From positions 39,312,501 through 39,376,500 of the forward strand of contig JAZHRO010000013.1 in the NCBI GenBank assembly GCA_037157565.1: a stretch of DNA of 64,000 nt, written 5' to 3'. The DNA is from Thalassia testudinum (Eukaryota; Streptophyta; Magnoliopsida; Alismatales; Hydrocharitaceae). Positions 34,702 to 47,610 of this stretch are shown piece by piece. A program made the translations under genes and the position numbers. Below the pieces are notes generated by a model. That model saw nothing but the letters and a program-made list of their open reading frames with translations, did not search any database and was not told the DNA's origin. Every line of letters starts with the position of its first letter. Position 1 is the first letter of the stretch.

Positions 34702-34724
34702 CCCCCCCCCCCCCCCCCCCCCCC
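34702..34724. repeat. Poly-C tract (23 C)
   Basis: Uninterrupted C run; length may be unreliable in sequencing. Confidence 0.9.
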
Positions 34725-35390
34725 ATCGTCCCAAATCTGAAGGGACCTCCTCAACTCCTCCACCTTGCGACCTCCTCCTACCCCTCCCCTCCGCGAGATC
34801 TCCCCCCCGTAGCTCTTCCTCCACCTCGCGACCTCCTCCTGCCCTTCCCCTCTGCGAGACCTCCTCCCCTCAGCTCCTCCGTAAGCATCGCTGCGGCTCC
34901 TCCTTCGCAACCTCAAGGGGTAGCCGTCCTCCTGTTCTTCCTCCTTCCCCTCCCCGTCGTCGCCGGCCTTCCTTGACCCCTCCCCCTCGCCCACCTCCAG
35001 CACCACCACCACCAGTCGCCACTTGCAGCAACAGCACCTGCTGCCACCACCTCTTGCCCTTGCGACCACCACCAACACCACCACCACTCCCCGTCACCAC
35101 CTCCTGCCCCTGCCGCCACCTCCAGCACCACCACCACCCGCCACCAACACCACCACCACCACCTTGCAGCCACCACTACCACACCACCACCTTGCACCAC
35201 CACCACCACCCTGCTGCCAACCCCACCACCAACGCACACTACCACCACCCCCTGCCACCACCAGTCCCACCACCACCTCCTGTCGCCACCACAACCACCT
35301 CTTCCTACCCCCACCACCACCACGCAACTACCACCACCATCACCACCTGCTGCCACGACCATCACCTCCTTCTGCTGCTATTAATTTCTC
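34725..35390. repeat. CCT/CCA triplet-rich low-complexity tract
   Basis: Pyrimidine-rich CTCCTCC at the left grading into CCACCA repeats at the right. It yields long Pro/His/Thr or Gly/Val frames on both strands (for example 34973-35410), which are by-products of the repeat. Confidence 0.85.
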
Positions 35391-35920
35391 ATTTTTACTG
35401 TAGTATTTAGTTATAGATTTAATTATGAATGTAATTTAATTGTATGTTTCAATGCATCAATATTTAACTTAAATACTCAATGGTCTCCTCTATTTGTTAT
35501 TATTGTTATTATGTGATAGTGTGCACATGAAATGTGGGGTGTGCCCACATGTTAGTTGGTTTTTTTATTTGATCTGAATGTCGGGCATGCCAACATAATG
35601 TGTTTTATATGCAAGAATTGGAGAATGTGCATATTATAGGGAAAACTTTGTTGAAATTTATTCAGCTTTGAGTTTACTTTCTAGGTTTATGGTTTAGGAT
35701 GTTGCGTTTAGGTTTTCGATTCATAGTGGCGTGGGAATTGAAGGATGATTAAAGTCCAATGCCTCATCCACCTCCTCTTTGATTGCCTTGCTTTCCTTTA
35801 GTTAGCCATAAGAGTAGGAGACACCTCTTTCTTTCGCTTTTGCTACTTCTCATACCTTTCATTAGGCATGGAGACGAGAAAGAGGCTATATCTCCACTCC
35901 TTGCCTCCTTATGGCGTACA
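35391..35920. other. Unassigned spacer
   Basis: AT-rich, no gene or repeat recognised; ends at the truncated Tekay LTR. Confidence 0.5.
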
Positions 35921-38019
35921 CCCGTGGTGGTTCTACCCTCGGTCAACCACCCCAAGGTCGTCGACAGATGTAACGGTGACTATGGCACGCGTCATAAATG
36001 CATGGGTTTTACCCCACACTGGCACGCGATCTGTTGTTTTCGTTAATGGGTGCACCCAAACACAGTACGGAACCAGTATAGGACAGAGCCCTCTCAGTAA
36101 CAGGGGTCCAGCCCCTCCACAGTAACCAAATAGGGGTCTTGCCCCTCCACAGTCCGCGCACCCTCGCCTGACTACCCTGGTTTGCCCTGTGGGCCTAACA
36201 AGTCGGTGTAGGAGGGCTAGCAGAACCCCGGGGCCCGTGGGGTAGCTAGTGCTCTCCCTACACTTGTAGCTCTCCTCGGTACTGTGTACACGAGGGCCAA
36301 AAGTCGGTACAAAGTGGCCAGACCTAACCCCGGGTCCCTGGGGCGGCGAGCTCCGCTCTGCACTAAACAGGGGGACAGTCGCTCTCCTTGGTACTCCGTA
36401 CTCAAGGGCCAGGTCACTTCCCCAATTCTATTCCATTCACTTTCCAGGAGTTCTACTCCTAATTCCCCGTAGGGTTTGTGTTCTTTTAACTTAGCCAATT
36501 TAGGTTTCATCATTTCAGCTTTATATTTATATAGCCCATGTTCCCAACCGTAATTATTCATTCATAATCAGGCAGCTGTTAACCAATTTACAGGCAGTTA
36601 TCGTTTCTTTTCTACTTTTCTAAGACTGCAATGTATATGTATTCAAGCTAGTTTTTCAGTCCTAAGATTCATGCCATACCCTAGGATCTATCATTCAATC
36701 TAGTTTTCCAATCTTAGGATTCATGCAATACCCTAGGATCTATCATTCAATCTAGTTTTTCAATCCTAGGGTTCATGCAATACCCTAAACTCTATTAATT
36801 ATTTCATAAGTGCATAATTTTGATAAATAATTGAAAGGGCTACTCACCTGCAAAATCGGGAGTACTGAGGGTGTGATCGGCAAGCCCGCGCGCCTCTGCA
36901 ACCCCCAGAGCCGCAATGAAATGGGGTCCTAACACAAGGATCAATTACAAGGAGCTACTCAGAACAATATACAATTACTGTAAACAGGTAGAGGAACTAA
37001 ATCTGAGAAGAACAAGACTTGAAACGTGGAAAACGGACTCCGAACGAACCCTAAACGGGTCAAAAACGACAAGTCTACCCAAAATCTAACATCTGGAACT
37101 TCTTCCAGACGTCTTAAATGATATCTCAGGTCATACCTTGATCTGCGTGGTCCTTCCGACGTCCAGAAGCTCGCTGAACCGTCTGGACCTGGTTTCCAGA
37201 CGTCCGACTGTCACTCCGGACGTCTGGAGACCCTCCCCGTCGTCTGGTGCTGTGCCTAGACGTCCGATCTGTGTGGGATGGCGTGCCCTTGCACCTTCCC
37301 GAATGGGTCCTGCACACACACACGATCGTCCTCAACACGAAACGATGTAGAAGCCTTCGGCGGAACGGCTGCATGGCCGTACACGCGAAAGAAGAAGAAG
37401 GTAAAAATAACGTATCTTTCAGACGTCTGGACCTTCCTCAAGACGTCTCCTGCGTCATTTGGACGTAAGTCTAAACGTTTGATTCTGGGAAATTTTCCCA
37501 GAATCAGGACCTCCTCGCCCTCTGCCCGCAGCGCACGGTCGTGCCGCGCCGCGCCCGCCTGCTACCTGAGCTATAGCAGCTCCTCCTCAGCACCACGTGC
37601 CTATTGCACAATCGTTGGTCGGCCCTGGCTGCTCCGGCGAGCTCGCAACCTCGCGATCGAGCTCTGTCTCCCTCCCGCAGTAGCCCCTCCACCCACGCAC
37701 TCACAGTAGCCGCTGCGGTTGCCCTCGCCGGCTCACGCTCTCGCTGATAGGAAGAAGAAGAAGGTGGTGGAGTGAGGGTGAGGGAGAGGAGAGGGGTATT
37801 TGAAAGAGAGAGAGAAAAAGCTGCGTCTGTAGGGAGGAAGGAAAGAGAAGAAGGAGGGCGGCGGGTTCACGCGCAGACGCGAACCCGTATGCCAAAACGT
37901 GAACCCGTACGCCGAAAAAATGTAATTCCAGATGTCTGGGTAGGCTTCCGGATGTCTGACCAGATGTCCGGACCACTTCCCAGACGTCTTAAATGACGTT
38001 TGATGCCCTGGTTATAACA
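35921..38019 (-). repeat. Tekay-family LTR, 3' end truncated
   Basis: Homologous to the solo LTRs from CCCGTGGTGG onward, ending GGTTATAACA at 38019. About 0.5 kb corresponding to the left end of the solo LTRs is missing at 35921. No target duplication can be read. The hairpin module near 37087-37120 is decayed in one arm. Confidence 0.88.
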
Positions 38020-39400
38020 ATGCACTACTGCAGGAAGAATTGGGGAGATAAGAGGGGAACCGAGGGTGAGAGAAATGACGCCGCAAAGGTACACTTGATG
38101 ACAAATCAAGGCAATCAAAGTCCTAACCTCTACAATGTGCCCTTGGACCTAAAGATCTAAGTTATCTACTATCACAACCTATGGAACCAAATGAGTGCAC
38201 CGCAGAACCACCGGGCCTGATTGAAAGGCCGTTTGCCTCAGTCTTAGACACCCGACACCACGCGGGAACCCGCACCAGCACGTAGGCGCTACACGCAGGT
38301 AGTTAGACCTCCAATCCTTAATAAGGGTCAAGTTGCTACCAGTTTTATTTAGAGGCTTAGGATCAAGTGCTTCAGGAATGTGAAGGGCGATATATACGGG
38401 TAATGCCCAAGTGCGTTGATTTTAAAGGTGTGTAAACCAAGCGTGCAACGGGAAAATCTTCCCGAATTGAAGTTTTAGTTGGTGATTGGTTTTTAGAATT
38501 TCAGCCTTAAGTAGTATGGATTTTAAGATTTCGCTGAGTTACCAATTCAACCAATCTCTGGGCTTAGAGAAAACACAAGTTCTTCTATGCTCAGTAAACC
38601 CTTCTTCAATGTGAGTTGGTTAATGCATGCTAAAAATGCAATGGGCTTCCCTAGGTGGAAATTTCTATGTGTGGATGTACGAGTCAATTTTAGGTTAGTG
38701 CGAAAGGGAGCCAAAGCACTTCAATTCAAGTGCTCCCAATCACCAAAATGATGTTCCACACACAAGGCTCAACCACAAGATAATATAAAAAAAATTAAAA
38801 TTTTGGGGTTGAAATGTTCGGGATCAAATTTAAGGCACGTGAAAGGTCATGGTGGGGTTGGAATCAACTCAATTCCAAGTCTCCCCACTAAAAATGTGAT
38901 CCCGAAAATTTGAGCAAATGAGGCAAGGAGGGATGACAATCAATCAATTTAAACTTGTCTCAAAGAACACTTCACACGGCGAGCGATCCAAGAATCAAGA
39001 TTCTTGGATTTTCGCTATGCGAAGTTTGAAGGGAAATCAAGGGGAGGTGGGGGTGATAGCAAACAATCAATCAAGTGATTTTTAATCCACTTTCCCCAAG
39101 AAATTTCCAAGAAGTGTTTTTTAGATTTTTTTTTTAAATTTATTTAGGTGACAAGTTAACCTAAGTTGCTAAGGGAGGGAGAGACCTACCTTTTCAGCAA
39201 TGTGGGCGAAGCTCCAGTGCAGCGCTGACAACTTTATGCTTTTGCTCCCACCTTGGATCTGCCTACGTCTCTGACTTCTGCTTGTCTTCTCCTTGCAATT
39301 GGTTTACCTGCACACCAATAAACAAAATACCCGTGAAGAGAAGGGTGTGAGAAGAGAAAATCAAAGGAATGGAGTAGAAACCTACCTCAATGCGCACCTC
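38020..39400 (-). mobile_element. Leader region of Athila/Tat-like element G
   Basis: Lies just inside the primer site at 39401-39416, on the side where the leader of a minus-strand element belongs. No frame of note; many short direct repeats. It is cut at 38020 by the Tekay LTR, so gag-pol is absent. Confidence 0.55.
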
Positions 39401-39416
39401 CTCGGCAATGGCGCCA
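39401..39416 (-). other. Primer-binding site of element G
   Basis: On the minus strand TGGCGCCATTGCCGAG, a one- to two-base variant of the Athila-group site TGGCGCCGTTGCCGGG (tRNA-Asp type) seen in C and D. Eight bases separate it from the LTR. Confidence 0.75.
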
Positions 39417-39424
39417 GAAAAGCG

Positions 39425-40212
39425 TGGTATAACTCAAATAGGTTGTGTTAATATGGTGAAATTATCGTTGAAGTTAGTATAGTAGGTTAACCTAAATCGA
39501 GTCTAACCATCTTTCACAAAATTTTTAACCTGGCCTACTTAATTTTATCTTGGTCACTTTTAGGCTCAGGGTCGATCTCAGGGAGGCGGGAATTAAAGGT
39601 GAAGAAGTTTCTACGCCTTTCCAAAAACATATCTCCTCCGTGCGTTTATTATGTTTTTGATTTTTTTATTTAAGATATCTTTTTGCTGATAATATTGTCC
39701 TTGAGGCACATACTCAAAATCACGTTCTTAGCTTTGAGCCAACTTAGGGTTTCCAAAAACTGGTCATGCTATTTGCAAGACCGAGTACCTGTAAGACAAG
39801 AATTATCTTTTTTCTTTTACTCTTTTTTTAATTTTTTAAATAGTAGGAAACAAAAGAGAAATAAAAACAAAGTAGGTTGCTTGTAGAGAAAGGAATACTT
39901 GGCTTAATATAATAAATAGAGTCTCTATATATATAGATATGTATATATTACATATAGGGGTGGAGGTGGAAGTTGAAATGGAGTGTAGCACAGTGTCATG
40001 TTGGTCTACGTCTAGTAAGATGCAACCAACAAGACGGAGTGTTGCGTAGAGTGTGGGACGGATGTGTGGGAGTGTGTGCAGAGGTGCTTGCTTCGTGCGA
40101 GTATCGAGGAATATCAGCAACTGATGTAGATATTCCTGCGATATAATGCGCGGTGGAGTTACTAGTGCAAAGGCGTATGGATACGGGTAGGTGATGTGTA
40201 TGTAACACACAC
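39425..40212 (-). repeat. 5' LTR of element G, partial
   Basis: Begins TGGTATAACTC next to the primer site; contains GGGTCGATCTCAGGGAGGCGGGAATT, the complement of the TTCGACC block found near Athila-group LTR ends. The outer boundary is lost in TA-rich microsatellite. Confidence 0.65.
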
Positions 40213-40365
40213 ACACACAGATATATATATATATATACAAACTTATAACTATATATGCGTAGTTGTGTATACATATATATATATATAGATATGTAAATAT
40301 GTATATGTATATATATATATCGAGATATATATATGTCTATATATCTATATATATGTATCTATATG

Positions 40366-40449
<84 letters not shown>

Positions 40450-40674
40450 AATATACATATATGTATATGTATATACATATATAGATATATGTATACGTAT
40501 ATACATATACATGTATATGTATATACATATACATATACGTATCTACATATAGATATCTATGTATCCACATATATATATATATGTATGTACATATATATCA
40601 ATTTACCTACATATATATATATATATGTATGTACATATATATCTATTTACCTACATATATATATATGTATGTAC
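40213..40674. repeat. TA / TATATACA microsatellite block
   Basis: Pure TA at about 40379-40447 plus interrupted TATATACA and TATGTA units. Tyr/Ile-rich frames on both strands are artefacts. Confidence 0.92.
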
Positions 40675-43115
40675 AGGAAGAAAAGTACAGTGGGTACTAG
40701 ACAGTAACACTATTGGGCTCTACTAGGCCCAGTGCCCTCTGCAGCCGCCGGCTCTGGCTGCTCAACACCTGGTCCTGAAAAGGTAATAAAGGTGGACAGT
40801 AGCTGAGTAGAGTGGCATCTAAAAGCTATGAAACAGTAAGGTGGACAGTAGCTGTTATATTTTTAATTTCTTTCTTTATATTTTCCGTTTACTCGTTATC
40901 GAATTATCCCTCAGATTCTTCTTTTGATCTTGAATGTTCCTCGTGGGAACGATCTTGATTGCAGTCTTTTCCAAAAAGTAGAAGTAGCACGTGGTGCTCT
41001 CCTGGTCGGGAGAGTCCCCCGTGGTGGTCCTACCCTCAGTCAACCACCCCAAGGTCACTGACAGACGTAACGGTGACTACGGCACGCGCGATAAACGCAC
41101 GGGTAGCTACCCCGCACTTGCACGCGGTCAGTCGTTTCCGTTAACGGGTGCACCCAAAACACAGCACGGAACCAGTATAGGGCAAAGCTCTCTCAGCAAC
41201 AGGGGTCCAGCCCCTCCATAGTAACCAAACAGGGGTCTTGCCCCTCCACAGTCTGCGCACCCTCGCCTGACTACCCTGGTTTGCCCAGTGGGCCGAACAA
41301 GTCGGTGTAGGAGGGCTAGCAGAACCTCGGGGTCCGTGGGGTAGCTAGTGCTCTCCCTACACTAGTAGCTCTCCTCGGTACTGTGTACACGAGGGCCAAA
41401 AGTCGATACAAGGTGGCCAGACCAAACCCCGGGTCCCTGGGGCGGCTAGCTCTGCTTTGCACTAAACAGGGGGGGACAGTCGCTCTCCTTGATACTCCGT
41501 ACTCAAGGGTCAGCTCACTTCCCCAATTCTATTCCATTCACTTTCCAGGAGTTCTACTCCTAATTCCCCGCAGGGTTCATGGTCTTTTAACTCAGCCAAT
41601 TTAGGTTTCACCGTTCCAGCTTTATATCCATATAACCCATGTTCTCAACAGTAATTATTCATTCATAAACAGGCAGCTGTTAACCAATTTACAGGTAGTT
41701 CTCATTTCCTTTCTACTTTTCCAAGACTGCAATGTATAGATATTCAATCTAGTTTTCCAGTCCTAGGATTCATGTCAAACCCTAGGATCTATCTTTCAAT
41801 CTAATTTTCCAGTCTTAGGATTCATGCAATACCCTAGGGTCTACCATTCAATCTAATTTTTTAGTCCTAGGGTTCATGCAATGCCTTAGACACTATTAAC
41901 TATTTCACAAGTGTATAATCTTTGATAAATAAATTAAAGAGCCACTCTACCCGCGAAACCGGGAGTACTGGGGGCGTAATCCGCAAGCCCGCGCGCTTCC
42001 GCAACCCCAAGAGTCGTAACGGAACGGGGTCCTAACACAAGGATCAAAGACAATGAGCTACTCAGAACAGCATACGATTACTGTAAATAGGTATAGGAAC
42101 TAAATCTAAGAAGAACGAAACTTGAAACGCGGAAAACAGACTCCGAACGGACCCTAAACGGGTCAAAAACAACGAGCCTGCCCAAAATCAGACGTCTGGA
42201 ACTTCTTCCAGACGTCTTAAATGATTGCTCATGTCATACCTTGATCTGCGCGGTCCTTCAGACGTCTAGAAGCCCGCTGAACAGTCTGGACTTAGTTTCC
42301 AGACGTCCGACTGTCACTCCGGACGTCTGGAGTCCCCCTTCGTCGTCTGGTGCTGTGACCAGATGTCTGATCTATGTGAGATGGCATGCCCATGCGCCTT
42401 CCCGAACAAATCCTGCACACACACGCGCCCGCTCTCAACACCCAAGGAAGCAGAAGACTTCGGTGAAAACGGCTGCATGGCCGTACACGCAAAAGAAGAA
42501 GATAAGAATAACGTACCTTTCGGTCGTCTGGACCTGCCTCTAGACGTCTTCTTCGTCGTTTGGACGTTAGTCCAGACGTCTGATCCTGGGTAATTTTCCC
42601 AAAATTAGTACCTCCTGACCCTCCGCCCGCAGCGCGCGGTCGTGCCGCGCCGTACCCGCCTGCTGCCTGAGCTGCAGCAGCTTCTCCGCGGCACCCCACA
42701 CTTGCTGCGCACTCGCCGGTCGGCTCTGGCTGCTCCAGCGAGCTCGCACCCTCGCAGTCAAGCTCCCTCTTCCTCTCGCAACAGCCCCTCCTCCCCGCGC
42801 ACTCGCAGCAGCCGCTGCTGTCGCCCTCGCCTGCTCGCTCTCTCGCTGACAGGGAGAAGAAGAAGAAGGTGGTGGAGTGAGGGTGAGGGAGAGGCGTATT
42901 TGAAGGCAGCGTGTGGAGAGAGAAAGAGGAAAGGCTGCGTCTGCAGGGAGGGAGGAAAGAGAAGGAGGAGGGCGGTGGGTTCAGTCTGTGCACGCATGCA
43001 CGCAGACGTGAACCCGTACGTCGAAAAAATTTAATTCCAGACGTTTGGGAAGGCTTCCAGACGTCTGGACCACTTCCCAGATGTCTTAAGCGACGCTTGA
43101 TGCCCGGCTATAACA
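40675..43115 (-). repeat. Tekay-family LTR, 3' end truncated, within microsatellite
   Basis: Homologous to the solo LTRs from GAAAAGTACAG to GGCTATAACA. The first 0.3 kb of the left side is replaced by TA repeats. It has TA-type microsatellite on both sides. Ser/Leu- and Arg-rich frames (42292-42993) are shadows. Confidence 0.88.
42190..42222 (-). repeat. LTR hairpin module (Tekay LTR 4)
   Basis: AGACGTCTGGAA (42190-42201), loop CTTC, TTCCAGACGTCT (42206-42217), TTAAA. Perfect 12-bp stem. Confidence 0.9.
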
Positions 43116-43535
<420 letters not shown>

Positions 43536-44639
43536 TGTATGTATGAGTGTGTGTGTCTACGCTGGAGAGGAGTGTGAGAGAGTAGGCAGTTAAGCCGTCT
43601 GGCGAGTGCGCACGACGTCTGGCAGGCAGGACGTGCGCAAGCGCACAAGGCACGCGCGCAGGCACCCAGGCGCAGATGACTGCGGCCGTAGGCGAGAGCG
43701 TGCAGCGTAGCACACAGCGCTGCAGGCGGGAGCAGGCGAGGGTGAGTGCAGGCGCAGATGCGGGCGACCGACTGGAGCGGGTAGCGGGCAAGGAGAGAGA
43801 GCGCGCTGCCACCGGCTAAGTGAGAAGGAGCTGGTGGCTACAGTGTTGCGCAGATCGCGCACTACAGTGCGCTATAATGCGCGCATGGTCTGCCGACCGG
43901 TAGCGGCCGGTTTCACTTGCGCGAGCGCGCTGGGAAGCGCTTGTGCGCGCGGAAAGAGGTCGCGGAGGTCTGTTGGTGTGCTCGTAGTGGCCGGCGCTGC
44001 TTTAGGCAGACGTTGCTGCTGCTGGACATTCTGAGCTTGAAGCTCTGGCAGTGGCGGTGTGGGCGTTTAGCGATGAAATCAAATGGTGAAACCACCACGC
44101 CCACCTGCTCACGAAAGAGCTGGGCGGTGGTGGAACTCACAGTGGAGGTCGTGGGACCATTGTGAGTCTTCTCCTACCCGCAGTGTGTCTCTTCAGTGAG
44201 AAGTGATACTACGTATGGAGAGGGAGAGGGGAGGAGGTTGGCCTGACGGTAGAGGGAAGTGTCTGTATGTGTGTATTCGGGGCCCCCTACGCAAGGGGAA
44301 AGGCAAGGCCTTTTAAAGAAGAAGATGCATGCCACAGCCATGCTGCTGGCATTGCATGTCTAGCCATGCTGCAGGCAGAGGAGTGGCGCGAAGAGGCACA
44401 TGTCCCATGCCCTGCAGTCGCGTGAGGGAGAAGAATTCAAAGTAAACAATAAAAAATGAAAATGGTGAAATTGCAATGCAGCCCTTGATGAAGATATTAA
44501 TTAGATGGCGAATTATTCGCATTCTCCTCCCCTCTCAATGAATGCATTCATGTGTCTATTTACAAATGCAACTATAGCTACATAAGATGCAATGGTAGTG
44601 CTAGGAAATAACACAAGATGGCATAATTACTGGTGTATT
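43536..44639. other. Unassigned GC-rich sequence, perhaps U3 of the D LTR
   Basis: The GC-rich first half (GCGCGC-rich, 43600-44000) has no convincing ORF. The second half includes AAGGCCTTTTAAAGAAG at 44307-44325, a possible TATA region. It precedes sequence clearly homologous to the D/B LTR, so it may be the 5' part of that LTR, but I see no match to the B or C LTR here. Confidence 0.35.
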
Positions 44640-44819
44640 TTTGCTGTGCAATCAGTTCCCACTCGCCTCCCCGCGCCTCGTCCGTGATTCACTACTCCGC
44701 GGACCTGGTAGCCTGATCCGATTACCTGTGCACTCCTCGCGCACCACCCACGCCGGTGCGCCTGGTCCCGGGTGCACTGACCCGAACCGTTAACTCGAGA
44801 AAGGCTTTGGGAGAGTAGT
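44640..44819 (+). repeat. 5' LTR of element D, part 1
   Basis: Matches 5190-5345 of the B LTR (CACTCCTCGCGCA, GTGCGCCTGGTCCCGGGT). It is interrupted at 44819 by element C and continues at 54915. Confidence 0.65.
44815..44819. other. Target site duplication, left copy (GTAGT)
   Basis: GTAGT directly before TGATTGAAG; the identical GTAGT follows the other LTR end at 54910-54914. Confidence 0.95.
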
Positions 44820-45321
44820 TGATTGAAGTTGGGACAACCGGGTTTTATTGTTATAACGTTGTAGTATAGCCAGTTATTGCCAACAATTCAAATATAATTT
44901 TTTTTTACTCGGAAAATAAAAGAGTTCCCGAGGTCGAACTCAGGGAGCAAGTTGTATTCTAGAGATATACATGTTTCTTTTACAAAAAATAAAGAAAGAA
45001 AGAGAGAGGGAAAGTGTTTGTTGTCTTCTTTTTTCTCCTCGTCTCAGCTCTTCTTCTTCTTTGTTCTGCAGAGGTGATGCTCTTCTTTCTTTCTTCAGAT
45101 CTCCTTCTTTCTTCTTTGTTCTGCAGAGGTGATCTTCTTCTTGTTTGTTCTGCAGAGGTGATGCTCTTCTTCTTGTTCCAGCTGTTCCTGCTCTTCCTTT
45201 TTCTTCTGTCTTTCTTCAAATCTTCTTCTTGTTCTTTTGTGTTCTCCTCTGCCTCGCCTTCTTCTGATGTTCTTCAGTCAGGGACGTCGCCCCTCCTTCT
45301 TTCTTCTTTTCCCTTCAGGCC

Positions 45322-45352
45322 GTCGTCTGATTTCCAAATCAGACGACTTAAA
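45322..45352 (-). repeat. LTR hairpin module (C 3' LTR)
   Basis: GTCGTCTGATTT (45322-45333), loop CC, AAATCAGACGAC (45336-45347), then TTAAA. Perfect 12-bp stem; the other LTR has the same at 52635-52665. Confidence 0.92.
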
Positions 45353-46661
45353 CTGCCTGTTGCTACAGTGTCTCCCTCACCTTCCTTCTTCTTCCGCGGT
45401 TCTTCTTCTTCACCTGTGCCTACGCACTTCAGAGCTTACGTCAGAGAACAAAACCTACTCTACCCTCTCCCCCCGCGTCTCTCTCTCTCTGAAACCACTC
45501 TTGGGAAAGCTCTCCCAGAGCTGCCGGGTAATCGGGTTCGGGTCACGCCCGGGTCCAGGCCCACCGGCGTGCGTGGTGGGCGAGGAGTGCAGGTCAGTCT
45601 AAGTCGGGTCGGGTCAGGTCCGCTGGGCGTGAGCGCGGACGAGACCGGGTAACCGGGCGGGTGAAGGGGACCTCACCCCGTGTGCTGAGGCAGTAAGCCT
45701 CCAGCACTTTTGCATCTTATATCGCTGCGCCTCTTCAGGCTTTTCCGAGGTGGGACTAAATGTCCCGCCTCAATTGCGCGCCCGCAGCGGGGAAAGCAGC
45801 GGGAGATCGCGGCGTCGCGCAAAGCCTTCTGCCTTAGCTGCGAGCCTGGTGTTTTGTCGAAACGCCTCGCAAGGCCTGGGAGTCGAATCTGGGCGTGGCG
45901 CTGAGCGTGGCGCGCCTGTAGCTGCAGACGGAAGCAGCTCCTTCTGCACGGCAATGGCGGCGGAGGTCGGGTGGCCTGTTCACAAGAAAACGGCCTCTCG
46001 GCCTAATCAGAAAGTGCCGGGAGCTTCGCCAGGGTGCGGCGAAGCTCGTGTGGGTGGTGGCGAGGCGTGGGGCGGCGTGCAAGGGCTGCCCTAGGTCGGA
46101 CTGTGGGTCGGAGGATGGGTTTGTTCGGTGGGGTTGCAGAGGGTGATGTGGGGGAAGTGGCAGGGCGGGGGTTGATCAGGGTGAGGAGGCGGAGGTCCTG
46201 CGGTGGTCGGCGAGCCGTGTGGGTTGCTGAGGTGATGGGAGCGGCTCGCCGGAGGATGGCCGGAGGCGGAGAAGGTGAGGGTGAACAGGAGTGGTCGAGG
46301 GTTTAATCAAATAAAAGACAGTGAGGAAAAGAAAGAGGGGGAGATGGGGAGGAGTTCTGACCTAGCTACGGAGACGAAAGGGGCCGGGACAGGGCGACAG
46401 TCGTATCGACTGTCGCCGGAGAAGAAGATGCCCAGGGGAAAGGGCGGCGGCGAGCAGAGGGCTGGAGAGGCGCCAGCTGGGTACGGCGTGGCGCAGGAAG
46501 AGCAGGGGAGGAGGTCTCTGCTGCTGGTATTGCGGCAGAGCGAAGAGGAGGAGGAGGAGGAACGCCGGAGCTGGTGGGCGTCTGCCGGAGGGAGAGGAGA
46601 AGAAAGTTGGGGGTTTTCTCCGTCAGACCCGAGCTACCCCGGTCGGTGGAGCAACGGGGGG

Positions 46662-46669
46662 TATTTATA
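46662..46669 (-). promoter_or_regulatory. TATA box, C 3' LTR
   Basis: Minus strand TATAAATA in CCCTATAAATACCCCCC, about 925 bp into the LTR. Confidence 0.65.
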
Positions 46670-47594
46670 GGGATCAAACAGGGAGGAAGGCGGAGGGAGA
46701 CGACGTGTCTCCCTCGCCGGAGGATGGCCGGAGACAAGAACCCATACCGTCCGTGCGTTCGCACGGCCGGTATGGTGGGTTACAACGACCAGGGGGGTGT
46801 CCTTGCGACGGCTGACGACGCAGGGCACCCCCGGTTTACTTGCCAGGTCCCCCCCCTCACCCTGTGCGGCGCCATGCTCCGCGCAAGGTCGCTGGAGCAT
46901 GGTGGTGGCAGGTTTTGCAGGGGGGACCTGATCGCAAAGAACGAAGGAGATTTAGGGGTCAAAATGCGAGGGTTCAAAAGTTGAGGGCCAAAGAGTAAAT
47001 ATATGAGGACCAAAGTGTAAAGTTGGTCAAGGAGGTTTCTTCTTAGGCTCAAGTTTTTATACATGACTGATTAGGACCTAAGGAATCTGATGGTGAATTT
47101 AATTTTTATATTAAACCTTATTTGACCGGTCAATTTGCGCAAAAATCCAAATTAAGTTATTAATTGGGCATGGTTTTCAATGTAGGTCAAAATGGGTTCT
47201 GAAGGCCAAATTGAAGGTTCTAAACCCTAGAGATTATTTTTCTATGAATTTTAGAGGGTTTATTCTATTTTTACTTTGCCTCGAACCTTGTGAATTGAAG
47301 TGGGTTGTTTTAGGGTTACAGATTATCATTTAGTTTCTTGGAAGTGCTGTAGCCCTTGCTAGATCATCTCATCCCACTTTTATTCTTATTAAGCTGCTTT
47401 GACCTATGTTTGGGCCCTGAATTACCCTGTATGCAGATTATACTGGTAAAATTGCATTTTTACCCCTTATGACTTGTTTTCTCCTTAAACTCAGAATTCT
47501 CTGAGTTAAGCCTTTCCTTGAGTTATGTAGGAGCTTTTATCCTTTGTATTGGGTCAAAATGAGCTAGTTATGGCTCATGATGAGGTTCTCATCA

Positions 47595-47610
47595 TACCCC
47601 CATGCCTAGC
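47595..47610 (-). other. 3' polypurine tract of element C
   Basis: Minus strand CTAGGCATGGGGGTA directly before TGATGAGAACC. Confidence 0.88.

Larger units (their letters stand above)
44820..47594 (-). repeat. 3' LTR of element C
   Basis: 2775 bp. Reads TGATGAGAACC on the minus strand at 47594 and ends CTTCAATCA at 44820. Frames inside (45014-45652 plus, 46366-46764 minus) recur in the other LTR only because the LTRs are copies; they resemble no protein. Confidence 0.95.

Noticed and set aside
34973..35410. Pro/His/Thr-rich 145-codon frame resembling an extensin
   Set aside because: Pure by-product of CCA/CCT triplet repeats with open frames on both strands; no signal peptide or SPPPP pattern.
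40263..40707. Tyr/Ile-rich frames, also at 43031-43593
   Set aside because: TA and TATATACA microsatellites read in any frame give these; not proteins.
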